A stretch of 35,560 nt of DNA from an uncultured Collinsella sp. (lineage in GTDB: Bacteria; Actinomycetota; Coriobacteriia; Coriobacteriales; Coriobacteriaceae): positions 1-35,560 of the forward strand of contig CABRZN010000011.1 in NCBI GenBank assembly GCA_902475445.1, read 5' to 3'. The notes beneath the pieces were generated by a model. That model saw only the letters and a program-made list of their open reading frames with translations. It made no database searches and was not told where the DNA came from. The position numbers and the translations under genes were made by a program. Below are positions 8,460-17,527 of this stretch, piece after piece (positions within the stretch are counted from its first letter, which is position 1; every line of letters starts with the position of its first letter).

Positions 8460-8521
8460 CTCGATTACCCCTTTCACCAGCCAAACAGAACAGGCCAACA
8501 GCCCGGCAACGAGCCCCAGAC

Positions 8522-8559
8522 CAAAAAAGCCTCCCGCACGGCAACGCCCCGCGGGAGGC
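8522..8559 (-). terminator. Intrinsic terminator after focA
   Basis: The minus strand reads GCCTCCCGC, a 13-base loop, GCGGGAGGC, then TTTTTT. The 9-bp GC-rich stem plus six U is a textbook Rho-independent terminator. It ends the formate hydrogenlyase operon 23 bases after focA and separates it from the molybdopterin oxidoreductase. Confidence 0.92.
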
Positions 8560-8581
8560 CCGACGTCAAACAGACGGTACC

Positions 8582-9421
8582 TTACGCCTCGGACTTCTTG
8601 GCGTAGATAAACCAGTAGCCGAGCGCAACCAGAACCGCGCCGCCCACGATGTTGCCCAGCGTGGCGGCGGACAGGTTAAACGCAATGCCCGCGGCGTTGA
8701 GTGCATCGGCGCCGGCGACGTCGGCACCGTAGCCGCATGCATGCATCACGGCACCCATGGGCAAAAAGTACATGTTGGCAACGCAGTGCTCAAAACCGCA
8801 GGCCACAAACGCGGCAATGGGCAGCAGAATGCCCACGACCTTATCGACCACGGTCTTGCCGGCGGTACCGATCCAAACGGCCAGGCACACAAAAATGTTG
8901 CACAGGATGCCGCGGAAGAAGATCGTCACCCAGTCGATCGTCACCTTGCCGGCGGCGACGCTCACCATGGAATTGGCGACCGCCTCGCCGTTGAGCTTGT
9001 AAATGCCGGCCATGTACACCAAAAAGACGATGAACAGAGCGCCGACAAAATTGCCGACCCACACGACGACCCAGGCCTTGAGCATCTGAGCCAGGGTGAT
9101 CTTTTTGCTCTTGAGCGCGCAGACCATAAGAGAATTGCCGGTGAACAGCTCGGCGCCGCACACCAGCACCAGCACCAGGCCCAGGCAAAAGCACAGACCG
9201 CCCACGACGCGCTGAGCGCCCCAGCCCAGCGTGCTGTCGCTCAAAAACACCGTAAAGAACAGGCCGCCGAAGGCGATGAACGCGCCGGCGAACATTGCCA
9301 ACAGAAAGGCCTTTGCGACCGGCAGGTTGGCCTTGGTCACGCCGGCGGCCTCGGTCTTGGCCTCGATCGCAGCGGGCGCCAGGCAATCGGGAGCGGGGTA
9401 CTCCACCTTGGAATCTGCCAT
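8582..9421 (-). CDS. focA: Formate/nitrite transporter family protein, formate channel FocA-like
   Basis: 279 residues. This is a six-helix FNT-family channel that moves formate across the cytoplasmic membrane as substrate for the formate hydrogenlyase encoded upstream. Seen in the sequence: the first helix AKAFLLAMFAGAFIAFGGLF, CGAELFTGNSLMV, the helix break WVGNFVGALF, and the conserved FEHCVANMYFLPMG segment that carries the family's His. The ATG at 9421 (MADSKVEYP) has AGGAAAG upstream; an in-frame start at 9454 lacks a good site. It is the last gene of the operon, 39 bases after hycI. FNT members also carry nitrite or hydrosulfide, but the operon position makes formate the likely substrate. 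Confidence 0.9.
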   Translation of the reverse strand: MADSKVEYPAPDCLAPAAIEAKTEAAGVTKANLPVAKAFLLAMFAGAFIAFGGLFFTVFLSDSTLGWGAQRVVGGLCFCLGLVLVLVCGAELFTGNSLMVCALKSKKITLAQMLKAWVVVWVGNFVGALFIVFLVYMAGIYKLNGEAVANSMVSVAAGKVTIDWVTIFFRGILCNIFVCLAVWIGTAGKTVVDKVVGILLPIAAFVACGFEHCVANMYFLPMGAVMHACGYGADVAGADALNAAGIAFNLSAATLGNIVGGAVLVALGYWFIYAKKSEA

Positions 9422-9460
9422 GTCAATCACTTCTTTCCTAATCAGCAGAGACAAGCGCTC

Positions 9461-9964
9461 CTATTGCTCTTGCCCCAAGCGGGCAAAGTGGGAAAAGTCG
9501 TTGGCGGCCACGGCGTCGTACACGGCGTCGACGGCGTCAAAGACTTCCGGGGACATGGGGTTGTAGAACTCCGTGTCGCCCGGCTGAATCCCGACGAAGA
9601 CGATATCATCGCACGATTGCTCGATTTCCTCGATCAGAATCGACAAAGGAAGCGAATGCGTGGTGAACATCGACTTGCGGGCCACATCGCGCTTGTCGAG
9701 CAAACGGATGGACCCGACGGGCAGCGCCATGTCGGCAGCATCGACCAAGACCAGACGCGGCGGACGCTCGCGCTTGACCTCGATGATGTCGTCCTCGGGT
9801 GTCTGACCGCCATCGATGGTGTACCAGCCGGCAAGCGGCGCGTCCTCCATCTTTTTGGAGAGCACAGGGCCGGCGGCATCGTCGGCACGCAGCACGCTTC
9901 CCGCCGTGAGCACAATGCCCGCAAACGGGGCGCCGTTCACACGTCCATCCACAACGCGACCCAT
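9461..9964 (-). CDS. hycI: Hydrogenase 3/4 maturation endopeptidase HycI
   Basis: 167 residues. HycI is an aspartic-type Ni-dependent protease that removes the C-terminal tail of the NiFe hydrogenase large subunit after nickel insertion. The pattern follows E. coli HycI: GIVLTAGSVLRADDAAGPVL near the N-terminus (nickel-sensing Asp), WYTIDGGQTPEDDI, RLVLVDAADMALPVG (second Asp), MFTTHSLPLSILIEE (His) and VFVGIQPGDTEFYNPMS. The ATG at 9964 overlaps the hycH stop (TAATG), so the genes are translationally coupled. Its substrate is very probably the HyfG product at 12049-13821. Confidence 0.93.
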   Translation of the reverse strand: MGRVVDGRVNGAPFAGIVLTAGSVLRADDAAGPVLSKKMEDAPLAGWYTIDGGQTPEDDIIEVKRERPPRLVLVDAADMALPVGSIRLLDKRDVARKSMFTTHSLPLSILIEEIEQSCDDIVFVGIQPGDTEFYNPMSPEVFDAVDAVYDAVAANDFSHFARLGQEQ

Positions 9965-10545
9965 TACTGCAACCTCCCCGTCAGATACACGCCCGACACA
10001 TCGCGCACGCGCTTCACCAGATCGCGGAACTTCATTAAGAACGCGACCTGCTGGGCATGCAGGCCAAAGTCGTCGTCGAACACCGAGATGCCGGCCTTGG
10101 CCGACCCGCGAAAACCGCGCTCGTCGAGCAGCGTGTCGCAGGCCTCGAGCAGCGACGGCACCGCCGCCTTGTCGAGCTGGCACTCGCCAAAGGAGCGGAT
10201 GGCCTCAAACTTGGTTTTGGCCTCCCCCTCCGGCAGCGCGTCGACGAGCGAATAGAAGACGTTCACCGGCACCGACAGGCGCGGCTCAAAGCAGTCGAGC
10301 ACGCCGGTGTGGTGGCCCACGGCGAGCGTGTAGTACAGCACGTCGCAGGCCTCCTGGGGAACGTCTTCCTCGGTCTCCACAAACTTACGCGTGAGCTCGT
10401 AAAAGACCACCTGATCGGGAGCATGGCCCAGACAGGGGTCGGCGATGCCCTCGGCAGCCTCGTCGCTTGCGCGCGAGGCATCGCCAAAGGAGCCGCCGAG
10501 CATGCCGGGACCCGCAAAGTAACCAGAGCGGTCCGTGAGCTCCAT
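9964..10545 (-). CDS. hycH: Formate hydrogenlyase maturation protein HycH
   Basis: 193 residues. It resembles HycH, an accessory protein required for assembly of the formate hydrogenlyase large subunit; its exact activity is not settled. Matching segments are VVFYELTRKFVETEEDVPQE and ACDVLYYTLAVGHHTGVLDC, then FGECQLDKAAVPSLLEAC, and a C-terminus ending VSGVYLTGRLQ. The N-terminus has about 45 residues (MELTDRSGYFAGPGMLGG onward) that E. coli HycH (136 residues) lacks. No membrane segment is seen. The ATG starts directly after the hyfI stop, and the gene overlaps hycI. Confidence 0.85.
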   Translation of the reverse strand: MELTDRSGYFAGPGMLGGSFGDASRASDEAAEGIADPCLGHAPDQVVFYELTRKFVETEEDVPQEACDVLYYTLAVGHHTGVLDCFEPRLSVPVNVFYSLVDALPEGEAKTKFEAIRSFGECQLDKAAVPSLLEACDTLLDERGFRGSAKAGISVFDDDFGLHAQQVAFLMKFRDLVKRVRDVSGVYLTGRLQ

Positions 10546-11328
10546 CTAGCGACCTCCGGCCAGCACCAGATCCTGCAGCGCCGAGTACACCTCGACGCGG
10601 CGCGGATCGTCCTGCTTGTCGATGAGCAGCGCCATGGCACCGCGGATATCGCCCTTGGGCGCGCCCTCGAGCGTATCCATAAACTCGTTAGCCAGGTCGC
10701 GGCCGTAACGGTAGCCGCTCATGGCGCGAGCCTCGCGCTCAATGGCAACACGCAGCTTGTACGGCACGCCGGGGTGCAGGATATCGGCCTGCTCGCCGGT
10801 AGCCTCCACCGTGGTCTCGGCATGGAGCTTTTGGTCCAGCAGGCCAAGTGCCATGGCAAAGCCGTAGACGGTCTGCGCGGGGCTGGGCGGGCAGCCGGGG
10901 ATGTAGACATCGACCGGCAGAATCTTGTCCGTGCCGCCCCAGACGCAGTAGTTGTCGTAGAAGATGCCGCCGGTGCAGCCGCACGCGCCATAGGACACCA
11001 CGATCTTGGGATCGGGTGCGGCCTCAAAGGCGCGCAGCGCCGGCATGCGCATGGCGCGCGTCACGGCGCCGGTGTACAGCAGCACATCGGCGTGACGGGG
11101 CGAGGGCACGACCTTGATACCAAAGCGCTCGACGTCAAAGACGGGCGTGATGGAACCGAAGATCTCGATCTCGCAGCCGTTGCAGCCGCCGCAGTCAACA
11201 CGGTAGACGTACACCGAGCGCTTGATCTTCTTAAGAAGGGTCGCCTTGGCCTTCTCGATGCTCTCGTCGAGCTCGATCTTGGTCGGGCGGTACTGAAGCC
11301 GCTCGGGTAAAAGCGTGGGTTCGGCCAT
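10546..11328 (-). CDS. hyfI: Formate hydrogenlyase small subunit HyfI/HycG (NuoB-like)
   Basis: 260 residues. This is the electron-transferring small subunit of the group 4 NiFe hydrogenase, carrying the [4Fe-4S] cluster nearest the active site. Cluster ligands are visible in YRVDCGGCNGCEIE (about 44-57), SYGACGCTGGIF and VYIPGCPPSPAQTVYG. It lacks a Tat signal, as expected for a cytoplasm-facing group 4 enzyme. The C-terminal region after the NuoB-like core (about residues 190-260) is longer than NuoB itself, as in HycG. The start lies 2 bases after the hyfH stop, and the next gene hycH begins immediately after it. Confidence 0.94.
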   Translation of the reverse strand: MAEPTLLPERLQYRPTKIELDESIEKAKATLLKKIKRSVYVYRVDCGGCNGCEIEIFGSITPVFDVERFGIKVVPSPRHADVLLYTGAVTRAMRMPALRAFEAAPDPKIVVSYGACGCTGGIFYDNYCVWGGTDKILPVDVYIPGCPPSPAQTVYGFAMALGLLDQKLHAETTVEATGEQADILHPGVPYKLRVAIEREARAMSGYRYGRDLANEFMDTLEGAPKGDIRGAMALLIDKQDDPRRVEVYSALQDLVLAGGR

Positions 11329-11330
11329 GG

Positions 11331-12047
11331 TTACTCCTCCTTCGTATCAAAATCCATGATGATGCCCTCGACCGGCGCAGGACCGGCGGGAATCTCGGGC
11401 GCATCGGGGTTGAGCTCGCGGTCGATATACTCCGGGTTCACGCCGTGGCCGCCCAGATACTCCATGCCGGGGCCCTGGGGCTCACCGGACGCAAGCGTCT
11501 CGTTGGCAGCCATGCCGCGCGCGTTGCCGGTCTTTACGGCCGAGGCGGCGCGCAGGGCGTCGAGCTCGCGCTTACACTCCTGGCACATACCGACAGTACG
11601 GGAGGCCTGGATGGCCTCCATGCCGCCGGTCTTTTGCAGCAGGCGCTTGGCGTAGTCGATCTCCTTATGCGGGGCAAACGGCTTGCCGCAGCGCGAGCAG
11701 TGCTCGAGCGTATAGACGCTCTTGCTGGTGAGGTCATCCTTGCTCATGACGGCCAGCTCAAACTCCTCGGTGAGCTTGATGGCCTCCATGGGGCAGGCTT
11801 CCTCGCAGCGGCCGCAGAAGATGCAGCGACCGTAGTCGATCGACCAGGTGATGGTATCGGCCGCAAGGTCGGTGTCCATGCGAATGGCATCGGCCGGGCA
11901 CGCCACGCCGCAGGCACCGCAGGCGATGCAGAGCTCCGCGTTGTGCTCGGGCTTGCCGCGCATGTCCTTGTTGGTAGGGAACGGCGCAAACGGGTACTTG
12001 ACCGTCGCGTCGCCGGCCTTGGCGTTGACCTTCCAAAGCTTCAGCAT
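11331..12047 (-). CDS. hyfH: Formate hydrogenlyase ferredoxin subunit HyfH/HycF (NuoI-like)
   Basis: 238 residues. This 2[4Fe-4S] subunit relays electrons from the formate dehydrogenase arm toward HyfI. Two ferredoxin motifs are evident: CIACGACGVACPADAI and CIFCGRCEEACPMEAI. A further set of cysteines, HCSRCGKPF and GMCQECKRE, follows; a third Cys-rich site of this sort (rubredoxin/zinc-ribbon-like) is seen in HycF-type subunits. The start MLKLWKVNAKAGDA at 12047 lies 1 base after the hyfG stop. The tail from about 175 on is Pro/Gly-rich and probably disordered. Confidence 0.93.
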   Translation of the reverse strand: MLKLWKVNAKAGDATVKYPFAPFPTNKDMRGKPEHNAELCIACGACGVACPADAIRMDTDLAADTITWSIDYGRCIFCGRCEEACPMEAIKLTEEFELAVMSKDDLTSKSVYTLEHCSRCGKPFAPHKEIDYAKRLLQKTGGMEAIQASRTVGMCQECKRELDALRAASAVKTGNARGMAANETLASGEPQGPGMEYLGGHGVNPEYIDRELNPDAPEIPAGPAPVEGIIMDFDTKEE

Positions 12048-12048
12048 A

Positions 12049-13821
12049 TTAGAGCGCCTCCTCATCGAGCGGAGCGGCCATGGTGCCCTCGCCCGCAAGC
12101 GGCGACTTGTCGCGCCAGACGTTCTCGAACTGCTCCTTGTCGAGCACGTGGTCGCGCTTGGCGGCGACATCGGTCATTAGGCAGATCGCGGTGCAGGAGT
12201 AGCACGGGTCGAGCGAGCCGACGATCAGCGCCGCGTCGCCCACGGTGTTGCCGCGGAACATGTAGCGCAGGACCGGCCAGTTGCTGTACGTGGCGGCCTT
12301 GGCGCGCCAGCGGTAGCACTTCTGGTTGTTGCCGAGCATGGCCCAGTGCACGTCCTCGCCGCGCGGCGCCTCGGTGGCGCCGATAGCGTACTTGTGCGGG
12401 GTGTACTCCCAATCCGTGGTGAGGATGGGGCCCGACGGGCAGTTCTCGAGCATGGTCTCGATCATGTCGATCGAATCGTAGACCTCCTGGATGCGAACGG
12501 CAGTACGGCCGAAGGCATCGCAGGTGTCGGCCGTAGCGGCATGCATCTTTTGGACGTCCGGATCGGCGTAGCCGTCGAAGGGGTGGTCAAAGCGCACGTC
12601 GCGGGCATAGCCCGAGCCACGCATGAGCGGGCCGACCGGCGAGAAGTCGCGTGCGATCTTGCGGTCCAAGATGCCGATGCCGCTCGTACGCTCGATAAAG
12701 TTGGGCGTAGAGAGCAAGACGTCGACGAGCTCCTGAACCTCGGAGCGCAGCTGGTGGATGGTCGTGAGCGTGGAGAGCTTCTGCTCGGCCAAAATGTCGC
12801 GACGCACGCCGCCGATCACGTTGAGGCCGTAGGTCTTGCGGTGACCGGAGAGCTTCTCGGCCAGGTCCATGGACTTCTCGCGGACGCGGAAGAACTGTTG
12901 GAAGCCGGAGTCGAAGCCCGTGTAGTGCGACGCCAGGCCAATGTTGAGCAGGTGCGAGTGCAGGCGCTCGACCTCGAGCATGATAGCGCGGATGTACTGG
13001 GCGCGCGGCGGGACATGGATGCCCTGGGCGCGCTCGACGGCCTCGGCGTAGGCCACCGAGTGGGCGCAGCCGCAGATGCCGCAGATGCGGTCGGCGAGGA
13101 ACGTCACGGCGTCATAGTTCAGGCGCGTCTCGGCGACCTTCTCCATGCCGCGGTGTACGTAGAACAGACGGTAGTCGGCGTCGACGATCGTCTCGCCCTC
13201 AACGAACAGGCGGAAGTGGCCGGGCTCGTCGGAGGTAATGTGCAACGGGCCCATGGGGACGAGCGTCGTCTCCTTGCCCTTGGTATCGGCCAAGAACTCG
13301 TAGTTTTCCATGTCGCTCGCGGGAGCGGGACGGAAGCGGTAGTCCATGGAGTCCTTGCGCAGCGGATACAGGCCGCTGGGCCAATCGTCGGGCAGCACTA
13401 GGCGGCGACGATCGGGCAGGCCTTCAGGGATCAGGCCGAACATATCGCGCAGCTCGCGCTCGCCCCACACGCAGGCGGGGACGAACGGCGTCACGGACGG
13501 GAACGTCATCTTGGCGGGATCGACCTCGGTGCGCACAGTCACCCAGCCGGGGTCCTCCCCCTCCATGGAGATGACGTAGTACACGGCGTAGCGGCCGCAC
13601 AGGCTGCGCTCATCGTTGCCGATGATCACGGGAATCCAGCCGTAGCGCTCGTAATACAGGTAGTGGACGGCCTCGGGCAGCTTGTCCTGCTTGACGGTAA
13701 TCGTCAGCTGGTCCTCGCACTGCCACTCGACCTTCTCGATGCAGCCCGGAACGGCGCGGCGCAGGGCCTCGACATGGCTCTCGCAGCGACGGGCATACAC
13801 CTTGTTCTCAGTTTCAATCAT
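12049..13821 (-). CDS. hyfG: NiFe hydrogenase large subunit of formate hydrogenlyase (HyfG/HycE)
   Basis: 590 residues. This is the catalytic subunit that reduces protons to H2. The N-terminal third is NuoC-like (ACVWGERELRDMFGLIPEGL, about 117-136). The rest is NuoD/NiFe-like. The nickel ligands lie in RICGICGCAHS (Cys247, Cys250) and SLDPCYSCT (Cys540, Cys543), the hallmark that separates a true group 4 hydrogenase from complex I. A tail of 47 residues follows Cys543; such tails are removed by HycI. The gene lies 3 bases after hyfF and 1 base before hyfH. The hycH and hycI genes downstream support maturation of this protein. Confidence 0.96.
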   Translation of the reverse strand: MIETENKVYARRCESHVEALRRAVPGCIEKVEWQCEDQLTITVKQDKLPEAVHYLYYERYGWIPVIIGNDERSLCGRYAVYYVISMEGEDPGWVTVRTEVDPAKMTFPSVTPFVPACVWGERELRDMFGLIPEGLPDRRRLVLPDDWPSGLYPLRKDSMDYRFRPAPASDMENYEFLADTKGKETTLVPMGPLHITSDEPGHFRLFVEGETIVDADYRLFYVHRGMEKVAETRLNYDAVTFLADRICGICGCAHSVAYAEAVERAQGIHVPPRAQYIRAIMLEVERLHSHLLNIGLASHYTGFDSGFQQFFRVREKSMDLAEKLSGHRKTYGLNVIGGVRRDILAEQKLSTLTTIHQLRSEVQELVDVLLSTPNFIERTSGIGILDRKIARDFSPVGPLMRGSGYARDVRFDHPFDGYADPDVQKMHAATADTCDAFGRTAVRIQEVYDSIDMIETMLENCPSGPILTTDWEYTPHKYAIGATEAPRGEDVHWAMLGNNQKCYRWRAKAATYSNWPVLRYMFRGNTVGDAALIVGSLDPCYSCTAICLMTDVAAKRDHVLDKEQFENVWRDKSPLAGEGTMAAPLDEEAL

Positions 13822-13824
13822 TCG

Positions 13825-15384
13825 TTACTCCACCTCGCTCTGAGCGGTCTCGGTACCGAACACAGCGCGGTACATCGGCGTCGCGTGAAGCTCCTCGGTG
13901 CTCTGCTCGAGCACGATGCCGGTCGCGGTCTCCACACCGTGCACGAGAGGCAGCGGGGTGGCGATGCCAAACCACAAGATCATGACAGCCAGGATGATTT
14001 CGGGGATAAGCATGAGCGCCGGGGCCTCATGCTTGCCCATGCCCTGGGGCGCATGGCCGAATACCGACTTGAGTGCGATGCGGGTGAGCGCGGAGATGGC
14101 CACGGTAAGACCGAGGGCGACCACGACGACCAGCCACATGGGACCGGCGGTAACACCGGCGACAAAAGTCAGGAACTCGGAGATAAACATGCCAAAGGGC
14201 GGGAAGGCGCCAAGACCGAGCAGCGCCAGGACGGCGAGCGCGGCGGTTGCGGGGGCAACCTCGACGACGCCCTGGATCTTGGCCAGGCTACGCGTGCCAA
14301 AGGCGTGCTGGATGTTGCCGGACACGCAGAAGGCAAGCGTCTTGGTAAAGCCGTGGAACACGCAGTGCAGCAGGGCCGCGGCGATACCCAGCGGGCCACC
14401 GATACCCAGGCACAGGGCGATAACGCCCACGTTCTCCACAGACGAGTACGCAAAGCGGCGCTTGAGGTCGTCCTGGCGAAACATCGAAAGTGCCGCCACC
14501 AAAATGGACAGCGTGCCGACGATCAACAGCAAAAGCTGCGGATACTCGGCGCCCACGGCCTGGATGGTAAAGCCGTAGAAGCGCATGATCACAAGCATGG
14601 CGCACTTAAGCAGCACGCCCGAGAGCAGGGCCGAGACAGGGCTCGGGGCCTGGGAGTGGGCATCGGGCAGCCAAGTGTGCATGGGGAACAGGCCGGCCTT
14701 GGTGCCAAAGCCGATCACGATAAACGCAAAGGCGAGGCGCATGAGCGTCGGGTCGAACTGGTCGGCATACGGCAGCACGCACGACAGGAATGCGGCCTCG
14801 TGGGCGTTGGGAATCACGTCGGCGGCGTTGGCGTAGATCAGCAGCGTGCCGAACAGGCCAAAGGCCACGCCGGCGGTGCAGACCATCGCATACTTCCAAG
14901 AAGCCTCGAGGGCCGTCTTGTTCTTGTAGATACCCACGAGGAACACGGTGGAAAGCGTGGTTGCCTCCACGGCGGCCCAGGTGAGGATCATGTTGTTGGA
15001 CAGGCATGCGAGCAGCATGGTGAACACAAACAGGCTAAACAGCGCAAAATACTGCTTGGCGCGCTCGGCGGGCATGGAGCCCTCCTCGATATCGGCCTTT
15101 ACATAGGGCAGCGAGAACAGCCCCGTAAGAAAACCGATAAAGCCGATGAGCAGCACAAAGATGGCGCCCAGCGAATCGAGGTGAAACCACAGGCCAAGAG
15201 CGCTCGCGGTGTCGCCGTTCATAAGGACGTCACCGGCCGTCATAATCGACAGCACCAGGACGGCTGCGACGGAGACCAGGTTGAGACCGGCAAACACGTT
15301 ATAGGACGTGTTCTTGGGCAAAAACGCCATGACCAGCGAGAACACCAAAGGAGTCGCGAGCAGGGCGAGAATCAACGTTTCCAT
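13825..15384 (-). CDS. hyfF: Hydrogenase-4 membrane subunit HyfF (antiporter-like)
   Basis: 519 residues, about 14 predicted membrane helices. It belongs to the NuoL/M/N and Mrp antiporter superfamily. The core shows EATTLSTVFLVGIYKNKTAL (conserved Glu in helix 5), GTKAGLFPMHTWLPDAHSQA (Lys of the proton channel), QDDLKRRFAYSSVENVG and ALLHCVFHGFTKTLAF. HyfF is found in Hyf (hydrogenase-4) complexes but not in Hyc (hydrogenase-3), so it helps class this operon as FHL-2 type. The start at 15384 is 3 bases after the hyfE stop. Confidence 0.92.
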   Translation of the reverse strand: METLILALLATPLVFSLVMAFLPKNTSYNVFAGLNLVSVAAVLVLSIMTAGDVLMNGDTASALGLWFHLDSLGAIFVLLIGFIGFLTGLFSLPYVKADIEEGSMPAERAKQYFALFSLFVFTMLLACLSNNMILTWAAVEATTLSTVFLVGIYKNKTALEASWKYAMVCTAGVAFGLFGTLLIYANAADVIPNAHEAAFLSCVLPYADQFDPTLMRLAFAFIVIGFGTKAGLFPMHTWLPDAHSQAPSPVSALLSGVLLKCAMLVIMRFYGFTIQAVGAEYPQLLLLIVGTLSILVAALSMFRQDDLKRRFAYSSVENVGVIALCLGIGGPLGIAAALLHCVFHGFTKTLAFCVSGNIQHAFGTRSLAKIQGVVEVAPATAALAVLALLGLGAFPPFGMFISEFLTFVAGVTAGPMWLVVVVALGLTVAISALTRIALKSVFGHAPQGMGKHEAPALMLIPEIILAVMILWFGIATPLPLVHGVETATGIVLEQSTEELHATPMYRAVFGTETAQSEVE

Positions 15385-15387
15385 GGA

Positions 15388-16041
15388 CTACCCCCTCAGC
15401 TCGGACAGGTCGCGCGCATCGAGCGAGTGGGAGTCGCCCCAGATGCGACGCACGACGATGGACATGATGATGACGGCAAAGATGGCGTCGGTGGCGATAC
15501 CGATCTCGATGATCTCGGGAGCGGTGGGGGCCAAAAGCGCGAGCGTCACGTGGCTGCCGTTTTCCATAAGGCAGTATCCAAAGATCTGCTTCATGATGTT
15601 GCGCTGCGAGATGATGCAGGTGAGGCCCACAAAGAAGTGAGCGAAGCTAATAGCGAGCGCAGGCGTTGCGACCTCGGCCGTGGGCAGACTAATCTGCGTC
15701 ACGACGGCAAAGCAGATCGCGACCTCGACGGCGATGATGCAGATGGCCCATGCGGGCTTAAGGCCGGCCTTGAGCGATGCGTCGCTCGGCTCACCCATCT
15801 TCTTGTACGCACGGTTGAGGATATATGGGACCAGGACGACCTTGGTGATAAAGGCAGATCCGGCCCACATAAGCAGCTCCTGCGCGCCGGTGGTGGCACC
15901 GAGCGTAGCGAGCAGCCCCACGAGCACCAGCGACTGCACCGCATACCAGTTGATGGCATGTTTGATGTTCTTGGAGACGACCACCATGGTGGACGTGACG
16001 ATCAGAAGGCCGCCAAGGATGTTGACGATCGAATAACCCAT
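15388..16041 (-). CDS. hyfE: Hydrogenase-4 membrane subunit HyfE
   Basis: 217 residues, about seven predicted helices with a NuoK-like core. E. coli HyfE has almost the same length (216). Seen: ILGGLLIVTSTMVVVSKN in the first helix, AINWYAVQSLVLVGLLATLG, ISQRNIMKQIFGYCLMENGS and a polar C-terminus ending DARDLSELRG. HyfE is specific to Hyf-type membrane arms. It lies between hyfD (13-base gap) and hyfF (3-base gap). Confidence 0.92.
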   Translation of the reverse strand: MGYSIVNILGGLLIVTSTMVVVSKNIKHAINWYAVQSLVLVGLLATLGATTGAQELLMWAGSAFITKVVLVPYILNRAYKKMGEPSDASLKAGLKPAWAICIIAVEVAICFAVVTQISLPTAEVATPALAISFAHFFVGLTCIISQRNIMKQIFGYCLMENGSHVTLALLAPTAPEIIEIGIATDAIFAVIIMSIVVRRIWGDSHSLDARDLSELRG

Positions 16042-16054
16042 GTCGTTCTACCTC

Positions 16055-17512
16055 CTAACCGATCCAGCTGGCCGAAAGCGGGCCGCTGACGATGACCATG
16101 ATGATGAGTACGATGAACACGAATGCCATTGCCTTGGGGAGCGGTGCACCAGCGGCGACTTCCTCGCTCGGCTCGCCGGGCAGGCAATAGCCCATCCACT
16201 TGAGGAACCAGGCGAAGGTGGCGACGGTCTCGGCAACCATGATGCACACGAGCACCAGGATCGCAACGTTGCCGGCACCAACAGAGAAGCCGCCGGCGAT
16301 GATCTGGAACTTCGAGAAGAACGTGTTCATGGGCGGCACGCCGGCAATGGCGAGCGCGGCGACACCAAAGCCCACGCCCGAGATCGGGTACTTCTTTACG
16401 ATGCCGCGAAGCTTGGGCAGCATACGCGTGCCGAGCGTGAAGGAGAACGAACCGGCGATCAGGAAGAACAGCGTCTTGGCGAAAGCGTGGTTAAAGATGT
16501 GGCACACGGCGCCATCAAAGGCCAGCTGGCTGCCAAAGACCGAAAGGCCCAGACCAAAGAACACATAGGAGAGCTGGGCGATCGTGGAGAAGGCCAGCAG
16601 ACGCTTCATGTCCTTTTGCGGCAGGTACATAAGGAAACCAAAGAGCATGGTGACCATGGCGTCGATAATGGCGACCCAGCCCACGATCTCGGGAATCTCG
16701 CCGGCAGAGACGAGTGCACGCGCGAACACGCACACGCCGACCTTAACCATCGAGGCACCATGCAGGTAGGCCGAAACGGGCGTCGGTGCCTCCATGGCCG
16801 AAGGCAGCCACATGTACATGGGAACCTGTGCGGACTTGGCCCAGGCCGCAAACAGCACTAGCAAAAGGACGATAGCCTTGAGCTTGGCATCGAGGCCGGC
16901 AATCGCGGTAATGGCGAAGGTGCCGGTGTGGGCAAACACGATGGCAGCGCCCAGATACAGGCCGAGCGCACCGATATGCGTGATGATCAGGGCCTTCATG
17001 CCGGCCTTCTTGGCCGTAGGCGTCATGTAGTAGCTAATGAGGCCCCAAGAGCACGCACCCGTGATCTCAAAGAACACGAGCTGGCCCAAAAGGGTCGAGC
17101 TGTACACGAGGCCGGCCATGGCGCCGATGAAGGTCGCGAGGTACGCGTAGAAGCGACGACGCGGCGCGTCGGGATGCTCACGGTTATTCTCGCTCATATA
17201 GGGGATCGAATAGATCACGACAAGCAGGCCGATACCCACAAAGGCGGGCGCGAGCAGCGTGCTCATGCGATCGAAGGTGAATCCCATGACGAGGGTCTGC
17301 CCAAACGAGATCAGGGGGACCTGCGTGTCGGGCATGCCGGCGCCAGCGAAATTCGCGGCGAGGGCGATGGTGCAGACCGTCGAGACGGCGGCACCCAAAA
17401 CGCTGAACCACTTGGCGTACGAACGGGGGAACAGGGCGACGAGCACCGAGGCCACCATCGGGGCCGCGATAGCGACCAAGCCGAGAAGGGACAGACTGAC
17501 TGCAAATGACAT
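16055..17512 (-). CDS. hyfD: Hydrogenase-4 membrane subunit HyfD (antiporter-like)
   Basis: 485 residues, about 14 predicted helices, an antiporter-like proton-channel subunit. Seen: LVFFEITGACSWGLISYYMT (helix-5 Glu), FAAWAKSAQVPMYMWLPSAM (channel Lys), LPQKDMKRLLAFSTIAQLSY and HIFNHAFAKTLFFLIAGS. Together with HyfB and HyfF this gives three antiporter-like subunits, the number used to argue that Hyf complexes may pump more ions than Hyc. The start at 17512 lies 15 bases after the hyfC stop. Confidence 0.92.
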   Translation of the reverse strand: MSFAVSLSLLGLVAIAAPMVASVLVALFPRSYAKWFSVLGAAVSTVCTIALAANFAGAGMPDTQVPLISFGQTLVMGFTFDRMSTLLAPAFVGIGLLVVIYSIPYMSENNREHPDAPRRRFYAYLATFIGAMAGLVYSSTLLGQLVFFEITGACSWGLISYYMTPTAKKAGMKALIITHIGALGLYLGAAIVFAHTGTFAITAIAGLDAKLKAIVLLLVLFAAWAKSAQVPMYMWLPSAMEAPTPVSAYLHGASMVKVGVCVFARALVSAGEIPEIVGWVAIIDAMVTMLFGFLMYLPQKDMKRLLAFSTIAQLSYVFFGLGLSVFGSQLAFDGAVCHIFNHAFAKTLFFLIAGSFSFTLGTRMLPKLRGIVKKYPISGVGFGVAALAIAGVPPMNTFFSKFQIIAGGFSVGAGNVAILVLVCIMVAETVATFAWFLKWMGYCLPGEPSEEVAAGAPLPKAMAFVFIVLIIMVIVSGPLSASWIG

Positions 17513-17527
17513 TGTTTCTCCCTTCTC

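Noticed and set aside
5994..8606. Long plus-strand ORF of 870 codons opposite selA and the molybdoenzyme
   Set aside because: It is the antisense shadow of two clear minus-strand genes, has Arg/His/Gly-rich composition without any family motif, and has no ribosome-binding site. Similar long antisense ORFs at 13663-16089 and 17963-20536 were rejected for the same reason.
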